Shown: piece after piece, positions 12,204 to 23,907 of the stretch | Numbering within the stretch: position 1 is the stretch's first letter | Layout of the letters: the number at the start of each line of letters is the position of its first letter | Assembly (NCBI GenBank): GCA_001600415.1 | Contig: BCJX01000016.1 | Location: forward strand, 932,646-996,645 | Direction of reading: 5' to 3' | DNA: 64,000 nt | From: Pascua guehoae | Lineage: Eukaryota > Basidiomycota > Tremellomycetes > Trichosporonales > Trichosporonaceae | Program-made: the position numbers and the translations under genes | Notes under the pieces: generated by a model | Seen by the model: only the letters and a program-made list of their open reading frames with translations | Told to the model about the DNA's origin: nothing | Databases searched by the model: none

Positions 12204-14358
12204 TATGATGAGGGCTGGGTTGACTGGACTACGCCTTCCTCGCCGGTCACTGCAACCAGTGAGCAACATTGGTCCTTCCTCCCCGCCCTTCGATTCCAAC
12301 ACTACAGCTACAATCCTCCGCTTCATCACCCTCGGCAATGGCCCGATGCGCGAGGCAACGGTCGACGCGTTGCTCACTCCTACCTCAACTCCCACTCTCG
12401 AGCCTCACGACCAGAGTACTCTAAGGGAAAGGCCGTTGCCAAACCGGGACACCGGGGAAGGGGTCCACGAGGGCGCCGAACCCGTGAACAGTGATGACGT
12501 TGGTGCGCCCAAGGGCAAAGGCAAGACTCGGCCAAAGGCAATAACGTCACTAAGCCTGTCGCGTCACTACGCCTGTAGACAGTGGAGCCGAACTCGCAGA
12601 CCTTGACGCCGAGTCAGCCCAGAATGGCGCCCTCAAGGCGGCAGCAAAGCGAAGACGAAGGGCAGCACTCACCTAAGGGCCAAGGCTGCCGCAAGCAGCC
12701 TCTTGGCGGCTGTTGTTTCTACCGACACAACCGAGTCCGTCCCCAGTGGGCTTTCCGAGTCAATGTCTCAAGCTAAGGGAAAGGCGTGTTCAACCTCGGG
12801 TGATCACTGGGCGTGCAGAGTGTTGGAATAACCGCTTTACAAAAGGGAATCGATTAGCCAAGTGTTGCCTCTTCCAGCACTCCCACTCAACACGCAGGCC
12901 AAGTAGCTTGAGCTGGCCCTCTATTTCCAGCTCCCCCCGCGGGGTGGTCTCTCACGGCGGCACGAGCTGCGCATGCGGCACAGCCACAGGTACTGTCTCT
13001 ATTACAACACAGAGGACCACAAGACCGTCGACCCCACCGGGTCCAGTTCCGGGTCCAAGCCAAGGCCGCACCCAAGGCCAGGCCGGACTGCCGCGAAGAC
13101 CGCAGACAACGTCGCCAAGCCCACATATGACGTTGCTGAGCCCGAGGACTGTGTGCGACAGTGTCGCTCCCTACTGCCGAGCCTCCGTCCACCGAAGCCA
13201 AAGCCCAGTCCAAGCGTCCACGACCAATGTGGGCTCCAAGGCCAATTGAGAGTGGCGCCTTCGCCAAGTAATGAACGAGCATGACGACAACAAAAAACCG
13301 TTGCCCGATACTTGTTTTTCACCGATGATGATTATAACGCCATTGCTGTTTGTGCTATTTGTAGTCGACTGTCTCACGAAGAAAACAAAAGTACCAGGGT
13401 GAAGTACAGCAGGGCTCTTGGCGCCCTCTCTCCGGCACGATCTCATCTCTCACTTGCACGCAGATTCCACTGCTCTGCTTGCCAGCTGACGTCTCCAAGG
13501 GTGGGTTTCCAACACAGCAACTCACGGTCAAACAACGCTCGATACCACGCCACCCACAATGGTGCAGTCCTCTTCGCGCACCTGGGTATGCTCCCAATAC
13601 TCGCCATTCCCACCAGCCGTCGCTCAAGGGCGCGACCACCAGCGGTAGATGCTCGCTCGCCGACGCTTGTCACTTGCCAAGCTCACCACTAATAACCCCT
13701 CCTATACCGAACCCTGCCACACCTCAACCCGGCCCCATGGCTCTCCCTGCCTGTGGGACCCCACAGTCCCAGCGCACTCCCCAGCGTCTGTGCGGCTTGC
13801 GGAGGGTGGTTTGATGACTTGCAACGCCACTTCCGGCTACGTCACACCGCAACCGCATCTTCTCCAACGCGCAGCTCAAGCGCACAGGTCACATTGCGAG
13901 GCCGTGCCATGACCGCTGCGGGCTTGAGCACCACCTAGGGGCGAGCGGCGCCGCCGGCCCCACCCACACCACGATTGCCCATGGACAACCCCGAGGAGAC
14001 ATTCCTCCGACTAGTAAAACGGGGTGTGACGAGACGACAGTTGTACCCAGCCATTGCTGCAGCCTTGGTTGCTTGGGGGGACGGTGCCGCCAATACCTAC
14101 TTCAACGACCCCGCCGACAAGTCCCTTATACAGTTCCTCATCATCCCCAAGGCTGCCTTGATACCGATGCTCTGGTACGGCGTCAAGCGCACCGTCGCAC
14201 CCTCTCCCGACCACACCATCGTCCAAGTCCCAAGCTGCGACTCGGCTTGTCGAGCAAGGCGGGGCCGTTTGGGGATATCCATCCCATGGATGGGATATGC
14301 GATGAGCACATCTGCCATTCAAGCGAACAACAGGCAGCATCCACTCGTTGGCTGACGA
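12204..14358 (+). pseudogene. Degenerate coding region with zinc-finger-like motifs, possibly a mobile-element ORF
   Basis: After the CT-rich tract, coding-looking frames switch several times: about 12204-12606, 12660-12830, 13312-13692, then 13753-14355. The last part, in one frame but interrupted by a TAG at 13936-13938, contains C-A-A-C-G-G-W-F...L-Q-R-H-F-R-L-R-H (13789-13845), a shortened C2H2 finger, followed by a basic helical segment (FLRLVKRGVTRRQLYPAIAA). C2H2 fingers precede the polymerase in some non-LTR retrotransposons (known), but no reverse transcriptase motif is visible, so that link is weak. The region is split by an LTR-like element fragment at 12821-12960. I cannot define a translatable product. 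Confidence 0.35.
12821..12960 (+). mobile_element. Partial copy of the miniature LTR-like element
   Basis: Positions 12821-12879 match the 59-bp terminal repeat at 60667 and 60864, with about four differences (start TGTTGGAATAACCGCT, end TTCCAGCA). The next roughly 80 bp match the internal part of the 60.7-kb element. No second terminal repeat follows, so this is a truncated, older copy. Confidence 0.7.
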
Positions 14359-14825
14359 CGGGGTGCCGAAGGACCAACGCGCCGTGCGGGTTTCAGTGCT
14401 CTAGCCACAGCCAGTATGTGTCATGCTTGCGGGAGGCCAACATGGTCTGGGTCCCAGGCACAACATGGATGCTTTGTGGGCTTAACCCGCTAATCTCACT
14501 CCATCAAGAAGGTCCACAGTTGTGATTGTGACAGCAACCAGCGAGAGGGCTGTGGCCCAGTCCAACGCAGGATGAAACACAGGATTCAGGACTCATCTCC
14601 ACTGGCGCAGGCGTCCGGCACCCTCCAATGCCGGACATTTCCGCTCACTGGTGGTCGGGCATCCATGCCTACCGGGAGGGCCGCTTGCACCGGTTGGAGA
14701 TGCCACAACGCCACTGCCATCATCCTGTTCCATGCACTGACTTTGGTACTTCTTAACTCACCTCAACTCCTCTTCACATACCACACTTCCCACACACCAC
14801 ACTTCACACACTCGTTCAGTTCACC
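14359..14825. other. 5' flank of the wax-synthase-like gene
   Basis: No exon is supported. The last 90 bases are C/T/A-rich (CACACTTCCCACACACC...), as expected of a fungal leader or promoter. No TATA box is clear. Confidence 0.35.
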
Positions 14826-16587
14826 ATGTCTATCCTACCATCTATACCTATACTCTCGCCCACGTCTCACACGCTCTCTCAACTATCCGATAAACTATAC
14901 GCCGGCTTAGATTACCTATCCACAAAGCTCCTTGTCCCCGACTCGATTCCGGCAGACCCCTGGGCCCCATTTGGGCCCCTCAATGCCCTCCACAATTATG
15001 TTATCGCCAACGCCCGCCCGTTCACATGGTCGGTGGTGCCCAGATACTTTCTGCCCATCATCCCGCTCTACCTCCAGGCGTACCTCGTGCTTGAGTCTGG
15101 GACACAGCGCACTCGCATGGCACTCGGGGCCGTCACTGTGTCCCTCATGTGGTCTAGCTGGACGGGATATCGGTTTACCGGTGAGTGTGCAAGGACAACT
15201 TGCGGCCTAAGCGCGAGAGGAAGATGGTTGAAAGCGTGGGTGGGCAATGGGCAATGGTGCATCACAAGCTCTACTTTGTACCGACGATACTGGCTCGCAT
15301 GGATTGTGGGGTTCCCTGAGCCCCATGACGCCAAGGTTCTGCGCTCGACCACGGTTGTTTGGGGTCCACACTAACGGCTAGACCCCGTGCTCAGCCCGCT
15401 CAACAACCCCATCACCTTTGTCATGTACTTTACGTTTGCCAAGGCTGTCGAATTCTCCTTCATCCCGCTCCTCGTAGACCCGTACATGGCGGAACGCGGC
15501 CGGCCACGATGGATTGCGGCCGCCGACGCATGTCTCAACCACCGCATGCTTTCACTCGGTTCGGTGGGGCTGGACCGGGCTGTGGGCCCCCCAAACGAAA
15601 CCCTCACCCGCGTCCATGTTGAGAAGCACTTCCCTAAACCCTGGCACGCACGCCCCAAGTCGCGCGCAGGGTCTGTCCTGCGGCACGTCCTGTACGCTGG
15701 TGTCATCTTTGCAATCATGGACACGGTCATCTCGTTTCTCGACCCAATCGCCAAAGACACCATCCTCAAGCCCGGGGGTCATGGGCCTGGCACTATGGAC
15801 GCATTTGTCGACAGCGTCTGCTTTACGTTCCTCCCCACCACACTCGCCCTACCCGTGCCAAAGCTCTTCGTGCATTTGGCAACCGAGACATTCTCCCTAG
15901 GCATGGTGTTTGCATGCATGGAGGTCACCTACCACTGTCTTGCGGCCGTGACCATTGGCAGTGGACTCTGGGAGGTCGACTCGTGGGACGTCAACCTTTT
16001 CAATGCACCCTGGTTGGGTGACAGTTTCTGCGACTTTTGGGGTCGGCGCTGGCATTCGGTGCGTTTTAAACTTGGGCGGTGGACAATGCTGACCCCCTCA
16101 GTTTATTCGCGTGAGTCTTGTGCATTTCGGCGCGCGTCGATCTCATCTACGCCATACAGAGACAGTCACTTATTCATCACAGCACCACCTGGCAACACTT
16201 TCCGTCATTATCCTCACCGTTTTGCGCCTCCCCACGACCTCCTTTTTCGCACTGCCCCTCGGCTTTGCCCTGAGCGCCGTGTTTCACGCCGTGACCATGA
16301 TCTCTACGAGCCCCGTCCCTCCTCCATGGCCAGTAGCCTTTTTCTTCCTGATCAGCGCTTTTGGTGGCGCGCTTGAGCTCTTGTTCAAGCGCGTGACTGG
16401 CCGCCGCGTGCAAGGGTGGGTGGGCAGAATGTGGTTCCTGGGGGTCACTGGCTGGGCAGGACGCATCGCCACCGACCCATGGATCGATAACGGATACGGT
16501 GCAGGCAGCCAGGTCCTTCGCAGCGGCGTGGGAGATGCCATTGGTGCTGTTGTGAAGCGGTGGATTCTGGCCGTCGGTCCAAGGTAG
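14826..16587 (+). CDS. Wax-synthase-like MBOAT acyltransferase, multi-pass membrane protein, 481 aa
   Basis: Exons 14826-15180, 15382-16058, a 9-nt micro-exon 16102-16110 and 16183-16587 join in phase. The chain restores DFWGRRWH-SFIRHH..., the FWGRRWH hallmark of the wax synthase/Tri7-like acyltransferase family. About eight hydrophobic helices are visible (ALGAVTVSLMWSS, FVMYFTFAKAV, VIFAIMDTVISFL). A later GFALSAVFHAV segment carries the invariant membrane histidine typical of MBOAT enzymes. The family transfers acyl groups from acyl-CoA to alcohols in the ER membrane (known); the substrate here cannot be told. The first intron (201 nt) is long for this window and may hide another exon. 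The acceptor of the last exon could also lie slightly upstream. No biosynthetic partners are adjacent. Confidence 0.82.
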
Positions 16588-18194
16588 ACCCCACTCCACC
16601 GCCACAGCAGACCGTACTGTAGGCAGAGGACCATGCCAGGTCCCCAACAACAAGTCTTGTGACCCGATTGCAAATTCGCTTCAGAACTCCCTTGTCGTTT
16701 GTTCGCTTCAGAACGCCCTTGTCGTTCACTCGTATGTTTCCTAGTTGTACATTATACCCATCATTGCATATCCAATCATTGGCAGAACCCAAACCTCCAA
16801 TGCCACACGCTTTTTGCAGACTCGCATGAGGCGAGATGCAGGTCGGGGTGTGCCTCCACACGTCCCAGGGCCGCTGGCAGAAGCCGGAATCTTATCTGTC
16901 ACTTCATCGGTTGCTATTATCGACAGCCGGAGAGATCGCCCGGTCGAACGGGCATCATCCTCAAACACCGTCGCCCCCTCCATATGTTCCTCTTGGTACA
17001 CTTCCCGACTCGGCGCAATCACCCAGTCGACGCCTGGCTCCAGTTCTCCCCCACCTCCCCGGATGGTATCGAGAGGGCGCGTGTTGTCGCCTGCCACCAG
17101 CTTGAGTCTAGCGCCACCGGTTAGGGGCATGGAGGAAAGAATACGGGGTGGACGCTGATGGTCGCCAGGGCCAACTGGCAGCCCCAGGTGGGAGGGCAAA
17201 GTACCAACGCTAAACGGGCGGCACGGAAGCGCGTAAACGCGAAACAGGCAGCATGGGCAGCACGGGCGGCACGGAAGCGCGTAAGCGCAAACCCAGCAAC
17301 ACCGAAACGCGCGAACCCGACACAGATGGTGAAACGCGCCCAACCAAAAAGACGCGTCGAGGCGCGTCCACTGGAGACCGGGTCCCGTGCCAATCAACAC
17401 GGAATGCAGGAAAAGGCGACACGAGATCCCGCGACGCGCGACGGATGGCCGTGGGAGTGTGTGCCACCATTTGTCGTTGAGGTCAGTCGCACGATGGTAC
17501 AGGCGTGTCCGAAAAGTCATGAGACTGCCATACTAAGCTCGGGGACACGCACAGTCTGCACACAGGGAGGCACGCAGGATATATGGGATACAGCAAGTAG
17601 GGGACAGTGGTGTGTCCACTTGCCGTGCCATGACATTGGCCTAGACAGTGCCCATGCTCAACTTCGACTGGACCAAGCTCCAAGTGGCAGTCTCAAGACT
17701 TTCCGGACGCACCTGTATGATTATGTGTCTGCAGTATGACTTGGGCGTTTGCTCGACCATGTGCACCAAGCGCTATGCGTGATGCTGAAACGATACGCGA
17801 TGGTGTGTGCACACGGGGCCATGCGCGATTCTGAAGCGCACGATGACTCATTTACAACGACGTGGAGCATTCTACTGTACTCTAGGGGTCGGATGTTGCT
17901 CCGACCGGCACCACGGCGCGTTCCACGACGCCAGCGCTGCCCCCTCCCATCTCCTCCATGCCCACATGGACCAATGGCCTCGGCAGCGCGGCAGCGGATG
18001 CCGTCCCGACGCCATAGGGCGAATGGAACCCACCGCCTCATCAACCGCATCGCCAATCCTGTTGCCCCCGCTTAACCGCTTTTCAGCTGTGCCAGGTGCT
18101 TCGTATGTCGCAGCTCGCTCCTACCCACCCCCGAAAGCTAGCCGTGTCCCACACCCAAGGCACAAACGGCAGCCTCGCGCTGCAAGACAAAAAC
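16588..18194. other. Gene-poor stretch with basic open frames
   Basis: A + strand frame at about 17214-17480 encodes a very basic, Thr/Arg/Lys-rich sequence containing a tandem copy of GGCGGCACGGAAGCGCGTAA (17218-17238 and 17266-17286). A - strand frame (16900-17140) also looks coding. They overlap, and neither can be completed with splice sites. Confidence 0.35.
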
Positions 18195-18265
18195 TACATC
18201 GTAGGAGAGTCGAACTCCTGCCGCTACTATGGCAAAGTAGCATGATACCGTTTCACCAACGATGT
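18195..18265 (-). tRNA. tRNA-Gly(GCC), no intron
   Basis: Acceptor ACATCGT pairs perfectly with ACGATGT. The anticodon arm is CTACT-TTGCCAT-AGTAG (GCC), the T loop is TTCGACT and position 73 is A. Total 71 nt. A second copy at 50983 differs in the anticodon stem by a compensatory pair. Confidence 0.93.
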
Positions 18266-20744
18266 CTTGATGATTGAGACGATAGGCCCAGGGTGTGAGG
18301 AGGGTGGGTATTGGGAATGCCGTAACGAAACGAGGTGGGGAGAAGAGTCATGAGAGGAGAGGAGGAACAGTACGATGACAAACATGCGAGGCGGTGAGGT
18401 ATCGGACTCACGGATGGGACTCGCCGGTTCGAACATTTTGCCCAGAGGGCTCTTGTCAACCCTTATGACCACAGCGTTCTGGTCGTGGTCAGTCCACAAA
18501 CGTCGAGATGGTGGAGAGAAAGTAAGGATGCGGCACAGTGGTGCTTACAATATAGACCTAGGAGTTTCCTGCTCTCAAGCGGGTGCAAATGGCAGCTTAT
18601 CGGTGTTTGATCCATGACGGGCAGAATGGTTCTGATGCGGCTCATTCACCCTCGTTCACACGGGACACGCCATGTCAAGGCATTCGGGAGGTTTTCAGCC
18701 ACGCCCTCCCGTCGCAAGACACCTTCCACATCCGGCCATGTACACCGGAAACGCTGGCAGAGGTAACGCCCGCGCCCGCCGGTGGCGATCATGTACATCC
18801 GTCCCAAGCGCCCCAGCTCCTGGAGATGGGGCAGATCCTATCTTGGAGCTCTGGGTCGCCCCGCGCACCTTATGATTCAGATACTGAGCCGGGTTCGCGA
18901 GTTGGCCTTGACTGGCGCGGCCGTCGTCTGAGATGGGACGGTGTGGGGGTGGAATTATCGATACCGGGACCGCGTGGATGCCGTGTTTGTCTGCTTGGTG
19001 CGGCACGTTGCAACGCGGTAGGGGTATGCACCGACGTCGAGGGCAACATGTGTGCGTGCTAGGTCTGGCGTCCAAAGCGGCGCTGATGCTCAGCACCCGA
19101 TGATATGGCAGTTGTGGCTTTGGTATAGCAAAGCAGCAACAGTGAGTCCACTAAGGCCCAGTTCACATGGTAAGGATGACCGCTCGCACAGGTGCATACT
19201 TTTGCGCCCGAAATGCTCGGCGAGGGTATACACCTCCCAAGTCGACACTTGGGGGGATGGTCGCCTGGTCGCCTACCGCTGCCTCATTGACTAGGCGCGA
19301 TGTGAGCTAAAGCACGCCCACCAGATATGCGCATACCTTGACCGTTAGGTGGACTGTTGCTCGTTAGACACAAACGCAACCATGAGGGATGCACTACCCA
19401 GACCCACCTTTGTTTTTCGACCCTCCACGACTCTTGGACATGGCCAGACTTGGTGTGTAGGAGTGTTTCGCTGTGGACGTCCTGCCCCCGTCTTGTGTGG
19501 AGGTAATGCAATTAAGATGCTGGAGGTGGACCCGCGGGACCGCCTCGGCCCAACCAGCGGTTCACCGCGCGTTCCTCGCGCCCCCCCACACGCGTTCTGC
19601 TCCTGTCGGGCGACGAGACGGGCAGTTCCTCCTTTTCCCATGGCAACACAGTGTCCTCGGAGAGGACACAACTTCGTCCGGTGCGGATTAACCGGTCGCG
19701 AAAGGGTGCTCGACCCACGTCGCGAGCGCCGAATGCATGGTCAAGACAGGGCGCAAGGCCGACCAACCCCGGACAGACCAACAGTCTCACCAGTAAACCG
19801 AGAGCGAGAAATGCAGTTGGCACCATTCCGAATGCACAGCCCCGGCATCACTGACACACTGGCACAAGCCGGGGTGCCCGGAAGGTTTGGAAGGACTACT
19901 TGTTTTTCGTTTTCAGCAGTTTGGCGCCGTGGAGCGGGATCCCGCCGCGTCACACATGTCGGGATCGTTGGGACACAAACAAACCAGTATTCGACATGCG
20001 CGTACACGCGCTCGCGGCCCCGAATACTTGGAAGAGGGTCGTCGTCTATGCTAGGAGGGTGTGACGCGCATGCATGTGACGCCGGTATACGGAGGTACGG
20101 AGGGGTGCTAGAAGCAGTGCCAAGTTGTTGTACCATTAGCGCGGGACCAATCATACTGTGCCAATGATTCCGTCCGATGATTCCGTGCCGATCATGCTGC
20201 GCCACTGACGCAGCGCCAATGATGCTGGTCTGTCACAAGCTGTGTACAGAACTTGATAATGAGCAGTTGATACCGTCAATTGAGCGACAGAGCGATGCAT
20301 GTTGGATATAGTGTTCAGAGATGGCCTATATACTGCGGGCGCGCTGGCGCGCTCAAACGAGGGGGAAGCGAGCTCGGGCCAACCAACAAATACGGTACAA
20401 TCGTGTGGGTCGAAGGCGAACATGTACTCAAGGATCATGTTGAATGAGGGCCCCGTATCCGGAGAATGGAATCATACCGGCATTGGGGCCTCAGCGCTGG
20501 AGCCTTTGCTGGTGAGCTGGGAATGATGAGCGACTAAGGATGTATCATACGAAGGACAAGCGACTGTGATACTGTACATCAACACAAACTGTATTCACTT
20601 AGAAAGAAAACCATCTCCCAATCTTACACACACGCGTACTATGCTATTCTGGGTTCGTCTTCTACCCTCAGTGTTCATCTCCGCTCCTGTTTCCGTTCCC
20701 TCCCCACCCTCCCAGTTCCCCCGCCCTGCCCCCCGGGGGGGGGC
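18266..20744. other. Gene-poor stretch with unresolved open frames
   Basis: Long frames on the + strand (18583-19062, 19349-20167) compete with equally open frames on other strands and lack splice, TATA or family support. A short run of CCAATGAT/GATGATTCCG repeats lies at 20158-20230. Confidence 0.35.
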
Positions 20745-21821
20745 TTAGCGCCAGGGTTTGAGCTTCCTTTCGATTGTCCCCGTCTGGCCCCGACCCGGTT
20801 TGGTGGGGTTCGGAGCGCCAGCAGTTTGAGTGGCCCGGGGTTTACGAGGTGCGCGTGGTGGCGAGTCGACATTGATGCCGCGTTGTTGCCCGACAGAGAG
20901 GGGTTTCAAGATTGGGCGCGCGCGCGCCGGGGAGGGCATTAGCACCCGTGGCGCGCGGGCTGGGCGGATGGGTTCCACCGACACGGCTGGAGCGCGGGAT
21001 AAACGTCTCTCTTGCGCCGAAGACGGACGACCGTTGAGCTGGGAACGAGCGGCGGCGACTAGATTGTGAGAGGGAGGTCGTTCTTCCGCCGAAGAGGGAC
21101 GGCCCTGGAACTGTGAACGAGCGGCGGTAATGGTTGACGATTCATGCTTCCGCGCCACGCCCGTCATATCGTCAGAGGTCTCGCGCACAGGTCTGGAAGC
21201 ACTCCCCACACCGAGGGGGGTAAGGGGTGTTGAAGGGCGCAACGGGGAGGGGGTCAACGGTACTGGAGGACGTAGTCGAGGAGTTTGGGCGTGCGGGTGA
21301 TGGCGGGGCGTAGATGTCGCCTTCACGCTACGGGGGAGAGCGCGCTGCGCAGGCCCGCTCCATCCCCACTCCACGCTCGATGGGTTCTCATCGATGTACT
21401 TGACTGTCGGTTGTGCAGAACCGGCAACGGCAGGTGCGGAGAGCTGTTGTCAGCGAATGGCAGGTCAGGACGGGCCTAAGGCAGCCACGGGGTGAAGGCT
21501 GCAGTGACGCAGGGCGATAGGTAGGACAAGGATGCCCCAAAGGTGTAAGGGAAGCGTTGAGAGATGAATAGGGAAAGTGCAGAGAAACGCTTGTAAGCTG
21601 ATATCGAGATTTGACTCACCTTAACATCGCCCACCGAGTTTTCCATGTAGGTGCTACCAATGTCAGAAGCGTGTTTTACAGAGCACTCACCTGATGCGCT
21701 TGAGACCGTCCTCACGTCCCTCCTCACCCGCGCTGGGCGTGGGAGCAAAGTCGTCGACGGCATTTAAGGTGGGCCAGACGATGATCTTGGGCTTGTCCGG
21801 GCCCATTGACGACACTGGCAT
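20745..21821 (-). CDS. Disordered basic protein of unknown function, 287 aa
   Basis: Exon A (21691-21821), exon B (21620-21653) and exon C (20745-21443) join in phase through introns of 37 and 176 nt. The N-terminus (MPVSSMGPDKPKIIVWPTLN) is folded-looking and carries a short acidic stretch. From residue 80 on the protein is Pro/Ser/Arg/Thr-rich and very basic, with a three-copy repeat of the type RPSSAxERxxSxxxxxAARSQ, and it ends in KLKPWR. A nuclear or cytoskeletal role is possible but unproven. The 176-nt intron is unusually long here and could contain a further exon. Upstream residues in frame also look coding (WEWVTT before the ATG), so the start may lie further 5'. Confidence 0.6.
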
Positions 21822-21991
21822 CGTAGTCACCCATTCCCAATCACGCCGCGCATGCCATAGCCACCGTTCCTTGCCCTCGGTCGCCCACCTTCATGTCATC
21901 ACGCTCGATCCAGAGCGAAAAGGATAATGATGTCCGAGTTTGTGCATCGGGATTGCCTAGTTGCCAACCTAGCGAAATGACACGCATGGAT

Positions 21992-23564
21992 CTAATGGCC
22001 GTGGCGCCTCGCGAGGTTGCGGCTTGGCAGAGCTCGGTGAGAGGTTGGGTGTGTCCGGAGTTGCGACAACGGGCCGTACTGCGAAGTGAATGATCGTGGG
22101 CTGGACGGGGGGTACGCGGAAGTGGATCGTGGGCTGGATGGCGGATAGGGAGACAATGTAGAACCGCGGCGCAATGTGCGCTGAAGGGCCGCATTGGCGA
22201 GAAGGTCCAGTGTATTCTCCCAGGGATCCGCCGGAATTGACGCCGCAGTGGCAGTCGTCGTTGGAGGTATCTCCGCATCCATTGCGAATGGTGCTGGGGT
22301 GGTCGCGCGGCTCCGCCCAGTTGTCTCTTGGTCCACCACCAAGGAGAAGTCGGGTTGAGAATCGCCGGTGCGCGCTGGGCCATCATGCGCATGCCGAGCA
22401 CGTTGATCATCGGCGGCAGCATCGCGTCGCTCCGTTTTCAAGCGTGGCGACCGCCGGACAACGTTATCATTCGAACCAGAGTCGATAGGGAATGTAACCT
22501 CAGCTGCCGACACATGGTAACTCTTGCCAACGCGAGATGCACTCTCAGCACTTTGGTCACGGTCGCTTCGGGGGTTGGGGCGCGGGTGCAGCAGGGAATT
22601 TTGACTATCTGAACCCTCCCGAAGACGGGAGGCGACCTGGGAGGCCCACCATTTGGCAGCGATCCGCTTCTCCCACCGGAACGATGCAAGATAGAACGGC
22701 AGAGTCGCCGGCGTCACCGACATGTCCTTGGAAGGTCTTTTAGAGGAATCGCTTCGAGGCCGTCGTCGCTTCTTTTTGGTTGGGGCCGCCGTGGTGGCAT
22801 GGCGTTGAACGGCGGCAGTAGTGACGCCTACGTCTACAGGGGTGACAGTGTCAGCCATAAAGGAGGCAGAGGCCACTGCGGTGTCACGGGGGATGGCGGG
22901 TGTGGCGTCGGTGGCATTACGGTGGGAGGCATGGTCGTGTGGAGCGTCGGCGGCCCGCATTTCGTGCGTTTGCCCTCGGCGTCGGCGCCGCTTGCGCTCT
23001 GGATTGTGTTGTGTTGGCGAACGTGGTGGGGTGGGGGGAGGGGTGTTCAGCGAGTGCTCAGCTGGACCGTTGGGCTCGCGCGAAAACGAGGTGGTGGGGG
23101 TTACATGTGACTGTGACTGCGGGTGCGGATTCGATGGGAATGTCCTAATGTTTGATGGTTCAACGAGGAACAAGCCCATGCCACGCACGTCACGAAACAT
23201 GGTCCCCGCAGTGGAACAATGTCGGTCCTCATCGGCGCACCCCTTGCAAGTGAGCCGCTCGACCAAATTGCCACGGATGCGCATCGGGCGGTTGAGGCAG
23301 GAGCGACTACCTTGCTTGCAGGTGAGGCAACGGGGGTACACACTCAACAATCAGCACACGGCCCATTAGTTTGGTGGCTTACCTGTACCACAGCACCAGC
23401 TCAATCATGCGAACGTCGACCATCCCATACCGCCTCATGGCCGTGTCAGTGAGCTGACAGTCGCCAGGTTGGTCCGGGACAGGCTCTGTCAGATGGACTG
23501 GCCATTGGCGACATGTTGTGGAAGGCGCAGATGGGCAAGAGGTGGAGGACGACGCAGCCGCCAT
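21992..23564 (-). CDS. Six-cysteine (Zn2Cys6-like) nuclear protein, paralog 1, 510 aa
   Basis: Exon 1 (23383-23564) and exon 2 (21992-23342) join in phase 2 across a 40-nt intron. The N-terminal module is C66-x2-C69-x6-C76-x16-C93-x2-C96-x6-C103. It has the cysteine order of the fungal Zn2Cys6 binuclear cluster (C-x2-C-x6-C-x5-12-C-x2-C-x6-8-C, known), but with a longer middle loop. The rest is low complexity with strong nuclear-localisation runs (ERKRRRRRGQ, TKKKRRRPRS) and a short folded segment (FYLASFRWEKRIAAKWW) near the middle. A DNA-binding regulator is the simplest reading; that is inference. It shares the cysteine module with the next two genes on the right and is divergent from paralog 2. 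Confidence 0.78.
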
Positions 23565-23907
23565 TAAAGAAGTGAAAAAGTGGTTTCCTGGTGGATGTTG
23601 TGCGAGTTGAATGTCAGTGGGTGTTGTGTATAGTACAGTGGAGTGGAGTGAGAGTGGGATGCAAAGGTGCAGGCAGACATGGGACAACAGACAGCCACCG
23701 GCAGGCTCCATGGATCACGTGATTGTAGTGATGGTGGGGCTCCAGGGTCCGACACGTGGTGTCCCTCAAGTCGATACTGTATGTCGATACTGCAACCTTC
23801 TTCCGCCTGCCAGTGTTGTTGTTGTTTTAACTTCCCTTTCGCAACAACACGCTTGCCTTTGCCGACCACGATCGCCATCTCACCATCAACCTCGATCCCC
23901 GTCCGAC
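23565..23907. promoter_or_regulatory. Shared divergent promoter region
   Basis: These 343 bp separate the start codons of paralog 1 (-) and paralog 2 (+), so both promoters must lie here or overlap the genes. An 8-bp CACGTGAT site (about 23716) and an AT-richer patch near 23820 are visible. No TATA box is evident. Confidence 0.5.

Noticed and set aside
16741..17520. 259-codon - strand frame
   Set aside because: It contains Cys/Leu/Pro-rich low-complexity sequence produced by antisense of a basic repeat; not supported as a gene.
19349..20167. 272-codon + strand frame
   Set aside because: Two other frames over the same DNA are equally open, and there is no TATA, splice or domain support.
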